Assembly: GCA_021234535.1 (NCBI GenBank)
Contig: CM037836.1
Location: 15,669,111 to 15,733,110, forward strand
Length of the DNA stretch: 64,000 bases
Reading direction: 5' to 3'
Source of the DNA: Stichopus chloronotus
Taxonomy: Eukaryota; Echinodermata; Holothuroidea; Aspidochirotida; Stichopodidae
Below, piece after piece: positions 1-11,345 of the stretch; the stretch's first letter is position 1; each line of letters begins with the position of its first letter. The notes under the pieces were generated by a model. That model had not been told where the DNA came from, ran no database searches, and worked only from the letters and a program-made list of their open reading frames with translations. The translations under genes were made by a program, and so were the position numbers.

Positions 1-560
1 CCATAAGAATGGTATAAAGCAAGCTTTTCACTTTCAAGTGCTCTATATAGTAATGAATTATAAACACCTAACAGAAGCACCTTTAGGTTTACAACTTCAC
101 TATGTACTGTACGATATCGGTTGGTCATCATGTGGCTGTAGGGTATGGCGATATAGCTCGAGGGTCAATGAATTACGGTACAAACACACATGCATGCAGT
201 AGCATGCTTATAAGATCAAGCTTTTACTCGTTACTAATTGTTCGCTAATTGCCAAGAACAGGTTGTGGTTGATGAATACGCACTAAGATGTCCCAGTTCA
301 AACAGATGATATCTTGACAGACTTGGAGAGGAAGCCAAGAAAGCCGAAGATCCGTCTGTGACAATTTCTGTATCCTGTTCGCTCCAGAGTAGCATCTTAT
401 CTTCGATAACAGAAGTCAGTGCACTGCAAGCTTCATTCTTAAATACTGCTATTCATTCTACTTACAAGTACTGTTCTTGCATAAATTATGCAAAATTTCA
501 CAAAATAATTATGACATTATTGTTGCATTTTTAGATCATATATTGCACAGTTTCGCATTT
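1..560. other. unassigned AT-rich sequence
   Basis: I see no coding, RNA or repeat signal I can support in this stretch. Confidence 0.4.
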
Positions 561-564
561 AAAG

Positions 565-770
565 AATTACATTTTATTTTTTATTTTTTTTGCCAAAGGG
601 AAGGGAACAACCCATCCCTCCCCTCAGATTGGGAAAATCGTAAATAGCTCTTGGACCAAAAACCCATCCTCCTATGACTCACCACATGATATAACCAAGA
701 ACCTTTTAGTTGCTAAACTCCATTGCTTCAAATGCCACCACCTTGATCCACTCGGCCACAGCAACGGCTA
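565..770 (-). mobile_element. tRNA-derived SINE remnant
   Basis: On the minus strand the head (about 768 down to 690) resembles a Leu/Ser-type tRNA. A box-A-like GTGGCCGAGTGG lies at about 748-759 and a decayed box-B-like GGTTCTTGGTT at about 693-703. A ~100-nt unrelated body follows and ends in an A-rich tail (plus-strand T-rich run at 572-591). A head, body and A-tail in this order is the usual build of a tRNA SINE, which LINE enzymes mobilise. The box B mismatches and the long tail argue against a working tRNA gene. The family is not identified. Confidence 0.6.
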
Positions 771-779
771 GGAATATAC

Positions 780-1955
780 TTTACTCTCTTACAGTGTTGC
801 CTATGGGTGGATCTAAGCTTGGCTTTGTTACAGAGGTGTACAGCACCGCCAGAAATGGCATGGTAAAAATTTTCTAACACCAATAGGAGTTTGTAGCAGA
901 GTGCCATTCTGTTAACAATGTATACTATTAACATGTTAGTCTAGTTATGATAGTAATGTAGCAATACAAAACTTTGACCCATAAAGGATGATAAACTTGT
1001 ATTTGTCAAAACATATACAGTGTACTTTTCCAAACAGCGGAAGGCGCATTGCTTCCTTTTCTATGTCAGAATGCCTCAGTGGTATGGTATAAGGTTTGCC
1101 GTCAGTCAAATGTGCCGATATTTGAAGGTTATTCACGCTGGACCGTGTATTAACTGTAGGATTATGCACCAGCCGGAGTGCATCCAGCGATAGCATTGAC
1201 CTCCGGGGAGTGCATAATACTACAGTAAATATACACAGGTCCAAAAGTAATCAACCTTGTTCATACATACAATTGAGATATTGATAAATTAAGAAATTTG
1301 GTTCTTAAATAATCGCATGTTTTTAGAAAAGAAACCTCGAGAAAAGATAAACAACATGTCAACAATATTCGTGAATAAACACAAGTAACAAAAAGAATAC
1401 CAATTGACATCAGGGACAATGCATGTTAGTTTGTATGCTCTTACGTAGTGTACTAAAGTGAGAATGGTGTGATTCAGTGTGCTTGTATTCACTGTGCAGT
1501 GTACAGAACTCGCAGTCACAGTGCTTTACAGTTTCTTAGTTACACCAAATTACAGCGTTCTACAGCTACAGAGACTTGCTTTGTGGAATTTGCCTACTAT
1601 GACTAGACCGATTTTGGTTCAAGACAGTCCTAGATTTATTGAGAATACATTTCGAGAAAGCTTGGGCATGTTTGAAGTTTCACTCTCTACTGGGAAACTT
1701 GCTGAGTAAGGACCCTTATTTGCCATATGACTGTGAGGGCTTTATGCAGAATTTCGTAGACCTCGCCTATATAATATGTTCATCAAAGAAAAAGGATTAT
1801 ACATAGACAAAATGTTATATTACAGTAAAAAGCACTCAACTCACTTTTCTCCATCTTTTCTTCTATCTCTCTTATGACACCATACCAATGCACATTACAA
1901 CTGAATTGCTATTTGACATATTTAAGGGCGCTTTCATATACCTATTATTCGTAAA
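780..1955. other. unassigned sequence between SINE and LINE
   Basis: Only short open frames on both strands, none with a recognisable domain or consistent splice signals. Positions 806-830 share a short core (GTGGATCT, then AGCTTGGCTTTGTT) with 37663-37701, so at least part is dispersed repeat. Confidence 0.35.
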
Positions 1956-1964
1956 CAGAAATGG

Positions 1965-2760
1965 ATGATTCATTTGACATTGACAATGCTTCTGCTCAGT
2001 GCTCAACGCTTTTATTACACTACGAGCAGTTTCTGTGCTAGTACACCGAGCTCTGATAACATATCCTTGCTCCATGTAAATGTTAGAAGTCTCACTAAAA
2101 ACTATGATTCGTTTATCAATTTTATGCTTTCCATTGACGACTATCACTTTACTTTTCTTCTTATGACTGAACCATGTTGAATGATAACTCGCCAATTGAA
2201 ACCATGCAAATTGATGGTTACAATCTTATATGTAAAAATAGACGTAGTAAACGAGAGGGTGGGGTTGCTATTTATGCCAGAGAAAATTTTGATGTACAGA
2301 TAAGATCAGACCTGAGTAATTTTATTAACAATTTTGCTGAATCTCTCTTTATAGAGCTGGAAAATGCAACTTTCAGTAACACATTAGTTGGGGTTGTCCA
2401 CAGACCGCCTGATGTTCATGTGAAACACTTTGTTGACCAGTTCAGTAATTGCCTAGAAAGAATCAATACCGAAAATAAAACTGTATTTCTTGCAGGACAT
2501 TTTTTGACATGTTGAAAGTCCATGAGACACAAGAAATACAGTATTTTCTTAATACTTTATCACTTTACTCTTTTTTCCTCTGATTGACCGGCAAGGACAA
2601 CGAGCTCCACATCTCCTTTAATCCATACTCTATTTACCAATTATCTACAAGTGAGATTAGAGAGTAGGATATTTGTTACAGACATTTCAGACCATTATCC
2701 AATGTTTTGCATCTCAATAACTATGATTGGGAAGAATTGTCCTACAAGTAAATTTAAACA
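1965..2760 (+). pseudogene. LINE endonuclease domain, broken
   Basis: Reading with frame changes shows the exonuclease/endonuclease/phosphatase-type LINE endonuclease. LLHVNVRSL lies near 2070 with its conserved Asn. A TEPC stretch near 2167 replaces the usual SETW and keeps the Glu. Then come REGGVAIYA near 2255 and VVHRPPD near 2395. AGHF near 2495 stands where GDFN is expected, so the Asp and Asn are lost. DISDHYP near 2683 keeps the catalytic SDH. A frameshift sits near 2175 and stops occur from 2513 on. The enzyme would nick target DNA for target-primed reverse transcription, but this copy cannot. Confidence 0.8.
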
Positions 2761-3180
2761 CAATACTAGCCGTAGAAATGTAATCAGTATGGTAAATGAA
2801 TAAAGAAATATTGACTGGGCTGTTATTAGTGATGATAATGATGTGGAATCAGCATGCAACAAATTTTGGAATATTCTGACAACATTCAACATTCAATTGT
2901 TGTCCCCTTGTCAGAGTTAAGCATCAGATCAATCACCACAGTTCACCATGGATTACCATCGAAATATTGAACTCAGTAAAACAAAAAAAACGAGCTTTAC
3001 AGGTATTGTCAACAAAATCCTACTCCAGCTAGAAAATTACGTTATACTGAATACAGAAATATTCTCACTAAAACGATTAAAGATGCCAGGAGGCTGTATT
3101 ATCGTAATTTAATTCAAGAATCCAAAGATGACACTAGTCAAATCTGGAGGATAATTAATACTAAAACTGACTATAGTAAA

Positions 3181-4270
3181 GTGTTTGAGTGTGACGAAGG
3201 AACTGTGTCTGATGAAAATCATATTGCTCATCATTTCAACAGGTACTTTTCTTCTCCTGCAAGACATTTAGCTGACAAATTGTCCTCTGGTAACAGCCTT
3301 CCTCTTGGATATATTAAACAACGTGTCACAAATTCATTTACGCCGTTCCATACTGATTTATAAGAAGGTTAATCAATCATACTGAAACTTAAGAGTGGTA
3401 AAAGTGTTAGATTTGACAATATAACCAATGATATACTAAAGTATGCAGTTGATACTATCTCACTGCCACTTACTCATATAATTAATCTATCTTTTACATG
3501 TGGTGTTTTCTTTCCCACCTAAGGTTGCAAAAATTGTACCAATTTTCAAGTCTAGTGATGCAAAATCATTTTCAAACTATAGACCTATTTCTCCTGTCCT
3601 CCGTTTCGAAAATCATCGAACGTCTAGTTTACAACCGACTATACAACTTCATCACAAAAACAATTTATTATACTCTAAGCAATTTGGTTTTCGTAGCAAT
3701 CATTTCACTTATATGGCTGCGATAAGTCTTGTTGACAAAATTTTCACAGGGTATTTATAATAGACTAACTACAGTTGGCATTTTTATTGATCTATCTAGG
3801 GCATTTGATACTATTGATCACAGCATCTTAATGGGTAAACAGTATGCATACTGTGTCAGAGGTTTAGCGTATGATTGGTTTAAAGTTATCTACAAGATGG
3901 TGTAATTATCTTCAATATATTAATTCTTCATCTAAGCAAACTCTGTGTAACATTGGTGTTCCCCAAGGCTCTATATACTGGGACCACTTCTTTTCATTTT
4001 ATACATGCTCTCAAAATTTCAATTTCATTTTATTTGCACATGATACTACTGTTTGCCTTCAAAGTAGTAATTTACAAGCCACACTTGCCCGATGTCACTG
4101 ATGAATTTTCTGCAGTATCTGAATGGATAAGATCTAACAGAGTACCTCTTAACATTATGAAAACAAAATATTTTTTGACAACAGAGTTAAAAACGCAAGC
4201 AATACTAGTGCTTTACAGAATGGACACCAAATTAAAGCGTCAATTATGCAAATTTTCTGAGAATAACAAT
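3181..4270 (+). pseudogene. LINE reverse transcriptase domain, broken
   Basis: RT blocks appear in order across frames. AKIVPIFKS and SNYRPIS lie near 3525-3600 and KQFGFRSN near 3680. Motif A, IFIDLSRAFDTIDH, is at about 3781-3822. Motif B, GVPQGS, is at about 3955. Motif C, LFAHDTTV, is at about 4032-4055. The normal motif C is FADD; here the first metal-binding Asp is His, which by itself would kill the polymerase. Frameshifts near 3500, 3760 and 3950 add to the damage. Confidence 0.85.
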
Positions 4271-4429
4271 TGATTGAAGATTTAATTGGAAAGAACACAT
4301 TTTTATTATTAGCAAAAGAGTCTCCAGATCTAATTGAATCATAAATAAATTTAAACATTTTTTTACCAACATACATACTTTTACTCTTATATAATGCACT
4401 AATTTTTCCATACTTTTAACTAAAGTCTG

Positions 4430-5117
4430 TTAGTGTGGGGAAATACCAACGCTACGTCACTCAATGAGTTGTACAAGTTACAAAAAGGGGTTGTTCGAAA
4501 CATATGTAACGCATCCTAAAGAGCGCCCAGCGCATCTTTTTTCAAAGAATTAAGATTATTTTCAATTTACGACTAATTTAAGTACCAGCTTGGCATTTTT
4601 GTCTTTAAATCTCATTTGACCTCCTTCCTTCATCTTTTGATCACTTCTTTACCTACAACTCCAAGTACCACAACTACAATACTAGATCGAGAAATTTTTT
4701 AAATCAGCTACATACCAGAACTAGTCTTACCCACTCTCAACTAAGTAGCACAGGTGTACACATCTGGAATTCACTAAGTCATGAGGTTACATATTCAAGA
4801 AAAAACTAAAAAAATTCCTAGTAAGTAACAATTCAATGTGAATTGCAATCCTGTAATATTTTGTTTATGATTTGTTATTTGTACGTGTCTTTCTTCTATT
4901 TTCTATTTTCCTTTTTTTTTTGTCGCTTATTTTGTTTTATGTCTTAAGAAAGGGATAAGACTCGAAAAGTTTTGCTTTGTCTGGTTCCTCTATTTCCATT
5001 ATAATGAGTTATAGTCTGCTATTCAATTTTCCTTTCTTGTAATATAATAATAATGTTCCTTATTAAATGTCACATGTATTGTTAATTTTGAAATGGAATT
5101 TAGAAATAAACTTTTTT
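4430..5117 (+). pseudogene. LINE ORF2 C-terminus and 3' UTR
   Basis: In broken frames I read an 'LWGNTN.TSLNELYKLQKGVVRNICNA'-type block at about 4432-4517 and a 'YQLGIFVFKSH' block near 4581-4615, both typical of the end of CR1/L2-type ORF2. The remainder to about 5117 is T-rich 3' UTR with AATAAAC near the end. Confidence 0.65.
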
Positions 5118-5347
5118 CCCCATTTTTTTCCCCCCAATAATAGGCATCAATACATTATTTGTGCTTTGGAGTTCTCTGTTAAGAATATTGATCTCGCTCT
5201 TGTTTGGAGACCCTTCAAGATGGCAATGTCTTGCAGTCCTTAGTCCTCTTTACGATTTTATTACTTAAGGATGTTTTTTTTTTTTTTCCTTCTCCGTAGA
5301 AGCGACAAAGAAGGAAAGATAATTCCGGTAGACTATGAGTAGGCTTC
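5118..5347. other. short intergenic stretch
   Basis: T-rich sequence with a T tract at 5273-5288. No feature seen. Confidence 0.3.
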
Positions 5348-5560
5348 TGTACTGAGTAGGTACGCTGAGCTGTATATTTCATCAGTGATTCAGATTGTTC
5401 GGTGTGGGTAGAAGTGCTGCATATTCAAGTTACTTCATGATATAGTACCGCAATACACCGCGTGAGCGTCGATCACAGCACAAATACCGCCATGCGTGAA
5501 CACGTGTGCCTAGATATCGAGCGTGCGTAAAACGTACTCCTAAACCAGAACGCAGAAATG
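5348..5560. repeat. Dispersed repeat block U1, copy 1
   Basis: Aligns by eye with 9848-10060: shared strings include GTAGAAGTGCTG/ATAGAAGTGCTG, GCACAAATACC and ATCGAGCG. It lies next to a TGACCT array here and close to one at the second site, so block and array probably belong to one composite repeat. Confidence 0.6.
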
Positions 5561-5629
5561 CATTGTGGTTTCGATGATCCGATTAAGAGAATTTTTTTCA
5601 GAATGATATAATAGCATTAGTATGTTTCA

Positions 5630-6135
5630 CATTGAGCTACCTATGCTTCATATGAAACATGAGATCTGCACAAGCTTCCTTTCTTGAGATTATATCTACA
5701 TGTCCACAATTAGACCCTTGTTGACATGGAAAGACCTTCTTCCTCCATTAAAGACCAACTGGTTCTTGTGCTAAATGAGATGCAACTACACATTTAATAT
5801 GACATCTGTCCAAGCTTCTTTTCTTGAGATAATATGTTTACAAGAATTCCACAATGTGACCCTGTTGACTACAAATGACCTTTCACCTTCACTAACGAAA
5901 ATGGAAACTTTTGTATATTCAATGAGATAAACCTACAACTTATGTGGGAGATCTGCCTAAGTTTTCCTTCTTGGAATAGCGTGCTTACAATATTTTCACA
6001 ATTTGACCCCTGTTGACCTCAAATGACCTGTGACCTCCACATAATCAACAGAAATCTTGTAATCAATGTAACACACTCTTGTACCAAATGTGACATTTGA
6101 CCAAGCTCCTTTATGCGATATAGTGTTTACAAGTA
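5630..6135 (+). repeat. ~140-bp TGACCT-rich tandem array, copy A1
   Basis: About 3.5 diverged units. The anchor AAGCTTCCTTTCTTGAGAT and variants recurs near 5679, 5812, 5962 and 6102 (spacing ~133-150). Each unit carries TTTACAAG, a 'TTGACCCCTGTTGACC' block and TGACCT hexamers. At about 6014-6034 the spacing is TGACCT-CAAA-TGACCT-G-TGACCT. Related arrays sit at 8958-9425 and, inverted, at 50400-50850. Confidence 0.85.
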
Positions 6136-7560
6136 AGCTGTGTAGGTAGGAGCAAACACATATATCGGTATACATGGCTGCTCCATACCTGGTAAACAGG
6201 ACATTTTCGTGGAATCATTGTTAACTGTGTTACATGTACGTACCACAGCGTTGTCATGTAGGAATGTACAGAGCACGCATATGTCTGTGTAAACAGTGTC
6301 AATTTCTCCAGGATCTTCTTTAAATGATAGTACGTTTTGAAAACAATGTGTTCAGTTTTATGTGTGTACTCTGCGTTTGAGTAAGTGTTACATCAACGTT
6401 CATCCCCGACTCTACTCACTGCAATGTTCCCTACTTCCTGTAGAACTATATACTTGGAAAACCCGTAGCAGCAGTAACTTGAAACTTCATGAAATCACTG
6501 CTTACTACATTAATTACACATACCATCTGGTTGTCGCACAGACATGTTCGCTGTACACGCAATGTCTATGTTAAGTTGCTAACCACACACAGCCCTCTCG
6601 AGTAAGAAAAATTGCTGCAGCAATAAAATTGCTGAAGTTAAATGGCTTTACCCCTACTAAAGTAAGTTTTACCACAGCATCTTTAATAATGATTATTCTT
6701 ACATGTCACCATCATCAAATGGCAAGAAAATATCCACATCATCACTTTAACTCTGCCATCAATTAAGACCTTATACATTCTGTAACAATCCTGAAAAGGT
6801 ATTCATTTGTTTTCTTTTTAACAAACTAGTGGGGAATCCAGATAAAAGTGACAATATGCAACCATTAACTTAAAGAAATTAAGTGCCAAACACTTTTAGG
6901 AGGGGGTGAGGAGAGGATATGAGGACGTTTTGAGTAGAACATTTAGGAGTGCCGGTAAATTATTTTAACCATCCCCTGTGGCTATGAGCCAATATGATTG
7001 AGCTTGGTCTCAAATGCATTGAGTTGGAGTTATGAAATTGTGTTGGTTCGTCGTAACACTGTTGTACATGGTGAACTTTTCTCCACACTTTTTTTAAGTT
7101 TTATGTACAAAGTTTTAGTGTAAAATACGCCATCCTGTTCCTGATGACAAATATAAACTTAGCAATATGTCAGACAACATAAAACACATTTTCAAGCAGT
7201 TTGAGTCAAAATGCATTTGAAAATGTTAGTCTAGTATGTTCCTCTACAGTAAGTGTAGGGCACAACGGTAATACATGTGTTGGCTAGGCTCTATCTCAGT
7301 ATTACGTATGTATGTTAGGCTACAACAAAAGTTACCAGTCACTCTATACGAAAATATCTCGTAGAAGGAAATCTTCGAATTAAAGTTTGCGGAAAATATG
7401 CGGATTGCTAGTCTGGGGTCTTTTGCACATGTCATGCAAATGTTTTTGGCAGTTTTGACCGATTGAGATATTTTTTTATACTTTCGACGTTCGATCCTGT
7501 TTTCATGTGGTTTTCCTGAACATGTGATAGTAACTAAAGACAGTATAGCGCTGTAAGGCG
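6136..7560. other. unassigned sequence
   Basis: Short open frames only. A 121-codon minus-strand frame ending at 7244 has no recognisable domain and no splice context I would trust. Confidence 0.3.
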
Positions 7561-7685
7561 CAAGACCGGTTACTCTTCTTAAAAAGTAGGACGCCATGGG
7601 GCGAAGCACCCGTCATTTTAGCTAGCAAACTAAACATCGGCGCTGATGTGATGTGATGAACTGTAGGTACGTGCGTACGATCGGG

Positions 7686-7894
7686 TTGTTATCGATGCAC
7701 ACGTTATGGCGTTGGGGAAGAAGAGTTCGACAATAAATTGCACGAAAGGCATAACTTATCATTGTTCAGACTCCCCAATAACAAGGAGAGGAATGAAGAT
7801 GTTTTTAAAGCCATACCATACATCAAAGATGCTTACTAAAATGTCGGACGGCCTGCTCCATTGCATACTACGTGCAGTTGTGTACACTTTCATG
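7686..7894 (+). pseudogene. Possible decayed THAP-type zinc-finger exon
   Basis: One frame reads TKGITYH near 7747. After a shift, the next frame reads LFRLPNNKERNEDVFKAIPY (about 7760-7820) and then TCSCVHF near 7870. This resembles the KGITFHxFP...W...AIP...CSxHF layout of THAP domains (a C2CH DNA-binding finger common in transposases). A TAA at about 7836 and the frame change break it. A donor-like ATGTGAGT follows at 7890-7897. The N-terminal Cys pair is not convincing, so this is a weak call. Confidence 0.25.
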
Positions 7895-8957
7895 TGAGTA
7901 ACCGGTCTTAATTGCGCCTTACGACGCTATACTCTCTTTGGTAGTAACCACAGTACAAAGTGTACACATACAACAAAACAGCTTGTGAGGTCCAACGATG
8001 GTTTTGTGACTGAAATCTCTTACTTTTAGGGAGTCTAAAACCTTAACAACATTGTCGCAGTTTGCATCAACAGAAAGTTGTCTTTCGATTAAACGTTGGT
8101 TAGACATTCGTTCCGACCATACTGCTTTGCTTTCAGCTAAAGCACGCATACACGATGTCCACTGAACGTGTGTCGGCTAGTTGCATTGGCAGTATGTAGT
8201 TGCGAAGAATCTATGCAATATTAATGAACGCGAAACAGACAAGACAGACAGGCTTGCAACTGCGCAGACCCACTAGGTATAGGGAGATGGGCTCAAAACT
8301 GTAGGTGAAAACCTTATTCAGCTATTTTTTCCCCGCTTATACGACTGAGGTTTCTTTTTGGCGGGAATTACGGAAAAATGTTACTCCATGTTTCATTTAC
8401 ACCCATGTTTTCGAAAATGTTCACGAAATGGAAACGTCCATGCAATTCACTTCTCTTTTTGCTATTCTGATGTATCTGATATGGAGAAGAGTACGACCAT
8501 ATCGGCCTTTCAACAAGTTCAAGGAAGGTGTACGGTATTTCGGAATACTCCTCGTTCTCGCACTTTGCTTTTGTTTCTATGTCTTACAAACATTGTTACT
8601 TATTTTGATGTTCCATTGTCACCAAGTTTTTTTTCTTTTCACTAAAATGCTAATTTGTGTTTAATGTGCCCTGCAAGGTGCACAGCTTTTGCGTACACAA
8701 CTTGAAAAATGTGTCTTGGAATTTTCCGTAATCCTCAATCAGGGACTATTCCCATTTCGCACGGTTCAGTTACGTACTCTCTGATCGACTACTTAAGCGA
8801 TTCGGTATCAACTGGTTTCTTCACATGGCTTTTCTTTTTAAGACGTATTATCCATTTTTTCGAGCACACCTGATATGTTTGGTATACTTGTTAGCTGTTT
8901 ATTTTGATATCGTAGTTGTAGGTGTCAATGCCATGCCCACGTATACCATGTAAATCG
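7895..8957. other. unassigned sequence
   Basis: Two overlapping plus-strand open frames (8305-8664 and 8358-8645) and a minus-strand frame (7919-8149) show no recognisable domain. At least one of the overlapping pair must be chance. Confidence 0.3.
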
Positions 8958-9425
8958 ACACAGTTTATTTATAAGGTTTTTACACTTTGACCCTTGTTGA
9001 CCTAAAATGACCGTTGACCTCCATATGATCGTTGATCTCCATTAAAAACAATAGCGTTCTTGTACTCTAAAAGATACAGCTACATACTTCATATGACATC
9101 TGTCTAAGCTTCCATCGTTGAGATATTGTGTTTACAAGGTTTCCACGATTTAACTCCTGTTGACCTCAAATGACCTTTGACCTTCAATAAAAACAATAGG
9201 GTTCTTCTGCTTTATGTGGTACAACTAAAAATGAGATCTGTCCAAGCTTCCCTCCTTGAGATATCGTGTTTACAAGGTTTTCACAATTTTGACCGCTGTA
9301 GGCCCCAAATGACCTTTGAACTTCACCAAAACAATCGGGTTCATTTACTCAAAGTGGTACACCTACATACCAAACATGGGATCTTTCCAAGCTGCCCTTC
9401 TTGAGATATGATGTTTACAAGGCAG
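8958..9425 (+). repeat. ~140-bp TGACCT-rich tandem array, copy A2
   Basis: Three or more units in the same orientation as 5630-6135. The AAGCTTCC...TTGAGATAT anchor recurs near 9106, 9244 and 9389 (spacing ~138-145). The best unit (about 9161-9183) has TGACCT-CAAA-TGACCT-T-TGACC. Confidence 0.85.
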
Positions 9426-9429
9426 GGCG

Positions 9430-9847
9430 TCACGGACATACACACACATACGCATATACATACACCGAACACATGCATGATTACAAAGGTTACGATTATC
9501 ATCGAAACCAAAAACGTGTGCTAGGCGTCAGATTATTACTGATATCTGCACGCTCTGTCACTGTGGATCCTTTGAGTTCCGTAAAAAGCGCATTATGCGT
9601 GGATCAATATTTTCTTCACAGTGCGTAAGCATCTCGAGTTCTTTAACTATTGTGCAATAGATCTATATAAGTATACGTTGTAAACATACACCAAGTGAAG
9701 ATACTATCAACGCACGAGAAATGACATTGCTACCAGAAGAGAACATTCACTTCAGAACTGCTTGTATTGGTTGAAACAACTAGGCAATCCAGGGCGTATC
9801 AAATCTCATCCCTATCACTTTGCATGGTCATTCTTACATCATTTCAT
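9430..9847. repeat. Repeat block U2, first copy
   Basis: 9540-9770 aligns by eye with 10075-10275: CTTCACAGTGCG(T/A)AA, TCTCGAG/GCTCGAG, (A)TATACT and CTACCAGA/GCCACCAGA are shared in order. Directly before it lies a CA-rich stretch (9436-9470). Confidence 0.5.
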
Positions 9848-10275
9848 GTACTGCCGGTTTGCGTTGAGCTGTACATTATTTTCATTAGTAATTGAGATCG
9901 CCTGTTGTGGATAGAAGTGCTGAATATTCAACTTACTTAGCTTAGTGATCTAGCGCTGAAGTAAAACGCATATGTGTAAAACTGCACAAATACCTGCATG
10001 TGAGAAGACATGTGCGTAGAAATCGAGCGCCCGTCAAAGGTATTCCTTGAAATGTGTATGGGTTAAAGTATTCCTCAGATCCTCACACGCCGTCCTTCTG
10101 GATGTCTCGAATGCCCTGAAAAGCTAGTTTTGCGTGCTTCACAGTGCGAAAACAGCTCGAGATCCTGTACAACTGTGTAGTAGGCTAATACGCTGTACAA
10201 ATATACTGAGTGAGTTAAGGTACTAACGCATGGAAAATTTGATTGCCACCAGACATGATCACTCAGCTCAAATCA
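9848..10275. repeat. Repeat blocks U1 (copy 2) and U2 (copy 2)
   Basis: 9848-10060 matches 5348-5560. 10075-10275 matches 9540-9770. The order here, A2 array-U2-U1-U2, indicates tandem growth of a larger composite unit. Confidence 0.55.
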
Positions 10276-10309
10276 TGGTTACATGAGCTGAAATAACGTG
10301 TCACATTCA

Positions 10310-11345
10310 TAACAAAGGCAAAGATGTGTAAGTCATGTTGACACCATGCACTACCACCCCTAACAAAGTGAAATCGTGACCTTTTACCTATGACGTCATC
10401 GATCTAGCGAGCACTGCATATCATACCCAGGCACCTACCTACCAAATTTGAAGTTTATCCGACTTACCGCTTACAAGGAGATCGTTACAAACTTTTAGAG
10501 CGGTTTGACCGTTAATCACTTGACCTGTGACGTCATCAATATTTTTAAAAGCAATTCTCGTATTGTCTGCTTTCCGCATATGGTTGTTTTATAGCTCTGG
10601 GATATTCACACACTGAGATAATGGTAAAAATGTGATTTTCTTTTTCATGACCTGTGACCTTTGATCTATGACGTCATTGGTGGGGTGGACACTATACAAC
10701 ATACCCCGGCATCTATTCCTATCAAGTTTGAAGTTTGCCTGACTTACCGTCTATCAGAAAATCGTAACAAACTTTTAAGAGCACTGTGACACACTTTTTA
10801 GAGGACTTTTGCCATTTGGACCGTTTATCACTTGATCTTTAACGTGGTGACGTTATCAATATTTTTGAAAAAAATTGTATTGTCTCTATATAGTAGTTTT
10901 AAAACTTAAGGATATTCACACATTGAGATAATGTCAAACATTTGTTTTCTTTTTCATCTCCTGTTATTTTTGTCCTTTGACATATTACGTCACATACCCG
11001 GGCACCTACCCTTCAAGTTTGAAGTTTATCCGACTTATCGTCTAGGAGGGGATCGCGACACACTTTTGGAGCATTTTGCCGATTTGACCTTTCATTACGT
11101 GACCTGTGACCTCATGACGTCATCCATATATATTGTCTACTTTCCATATGTGGTAGTTTTATCACTGTAGGATATTCAAACATTGAGATAATGCTTTTTT
11201 GTTTCCATGTCGTGTGACCTTTGACTAATGATGTCATCACTCGGACGGACACTACACGTCATACCCAGGTTCCTACCCATAAAGTTTGAGGTTCATTTAA
11301 CTTACCGTCTAGCAGGAGATCGTGACAAAAGTTCGGTTGTATACA
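10310..11345 (+). repeat. ~270-bp tandem repeat with TGACGTCA sites
   Basis: Four diverged units. The anchor CCCAGGCACCTACC...AGTTTGAAGTTTATCCGACTTACCGTCT recurs near 10432, 10703, 10998 and 11263 (spacing ~265-295). TGACGTCAT appears near 10389, 10528, 10668 and 11114, with degenerate forms near 10845 (TGACGTTAT) and 11228 (TGATGTCAT). TGACCT/TGACCTTTGA hexamers lie beside several of them. Confidence 0.85.

Larger units (their letters stand above)
1960..5117 (+). mobile_element. Decayed CR1/L2-like non-LTR retrotransposon (LINE)
   Basis: The order is that of a LINE ORF2: an apurinic-type endonuclease, a reverse transcriptase, a C-terminal segment, then a 3' UTR ending near GAAATAAACTTTTTT at about 5102-5117. 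The pieces are spread over all three frames with many stops and frameshifts, so the copy is dead. The CR1/L2/Jockey-type placement rests on motif spelling (NVRSL, SDHYP, SNYRPIS, QFGF, FDTIDH, GVPQGS) and on the C-terminal 'LWGNTN...LYKLQK' pattern. The exact clade is not resolved. No ORF1 or clear 5' boundary is visible, so the copy may be 5' truncated. Confidence 0.85.

Noticed and set aside
748..768. Functional tRNA gene on the minus strand
   Set aside because: Box A is good but box B is decayed, the cloverleaf is incomplete and an A-rich tail follows a body. This is a SINE.
5568..9513. 13-bp inverted match TGGTTTCGATGAT / ATCATCGAAACCA as transposon ends
   Set aside because: Matches of this length are expected by chance in 64 kb, and the flanks do not extend the pairing.
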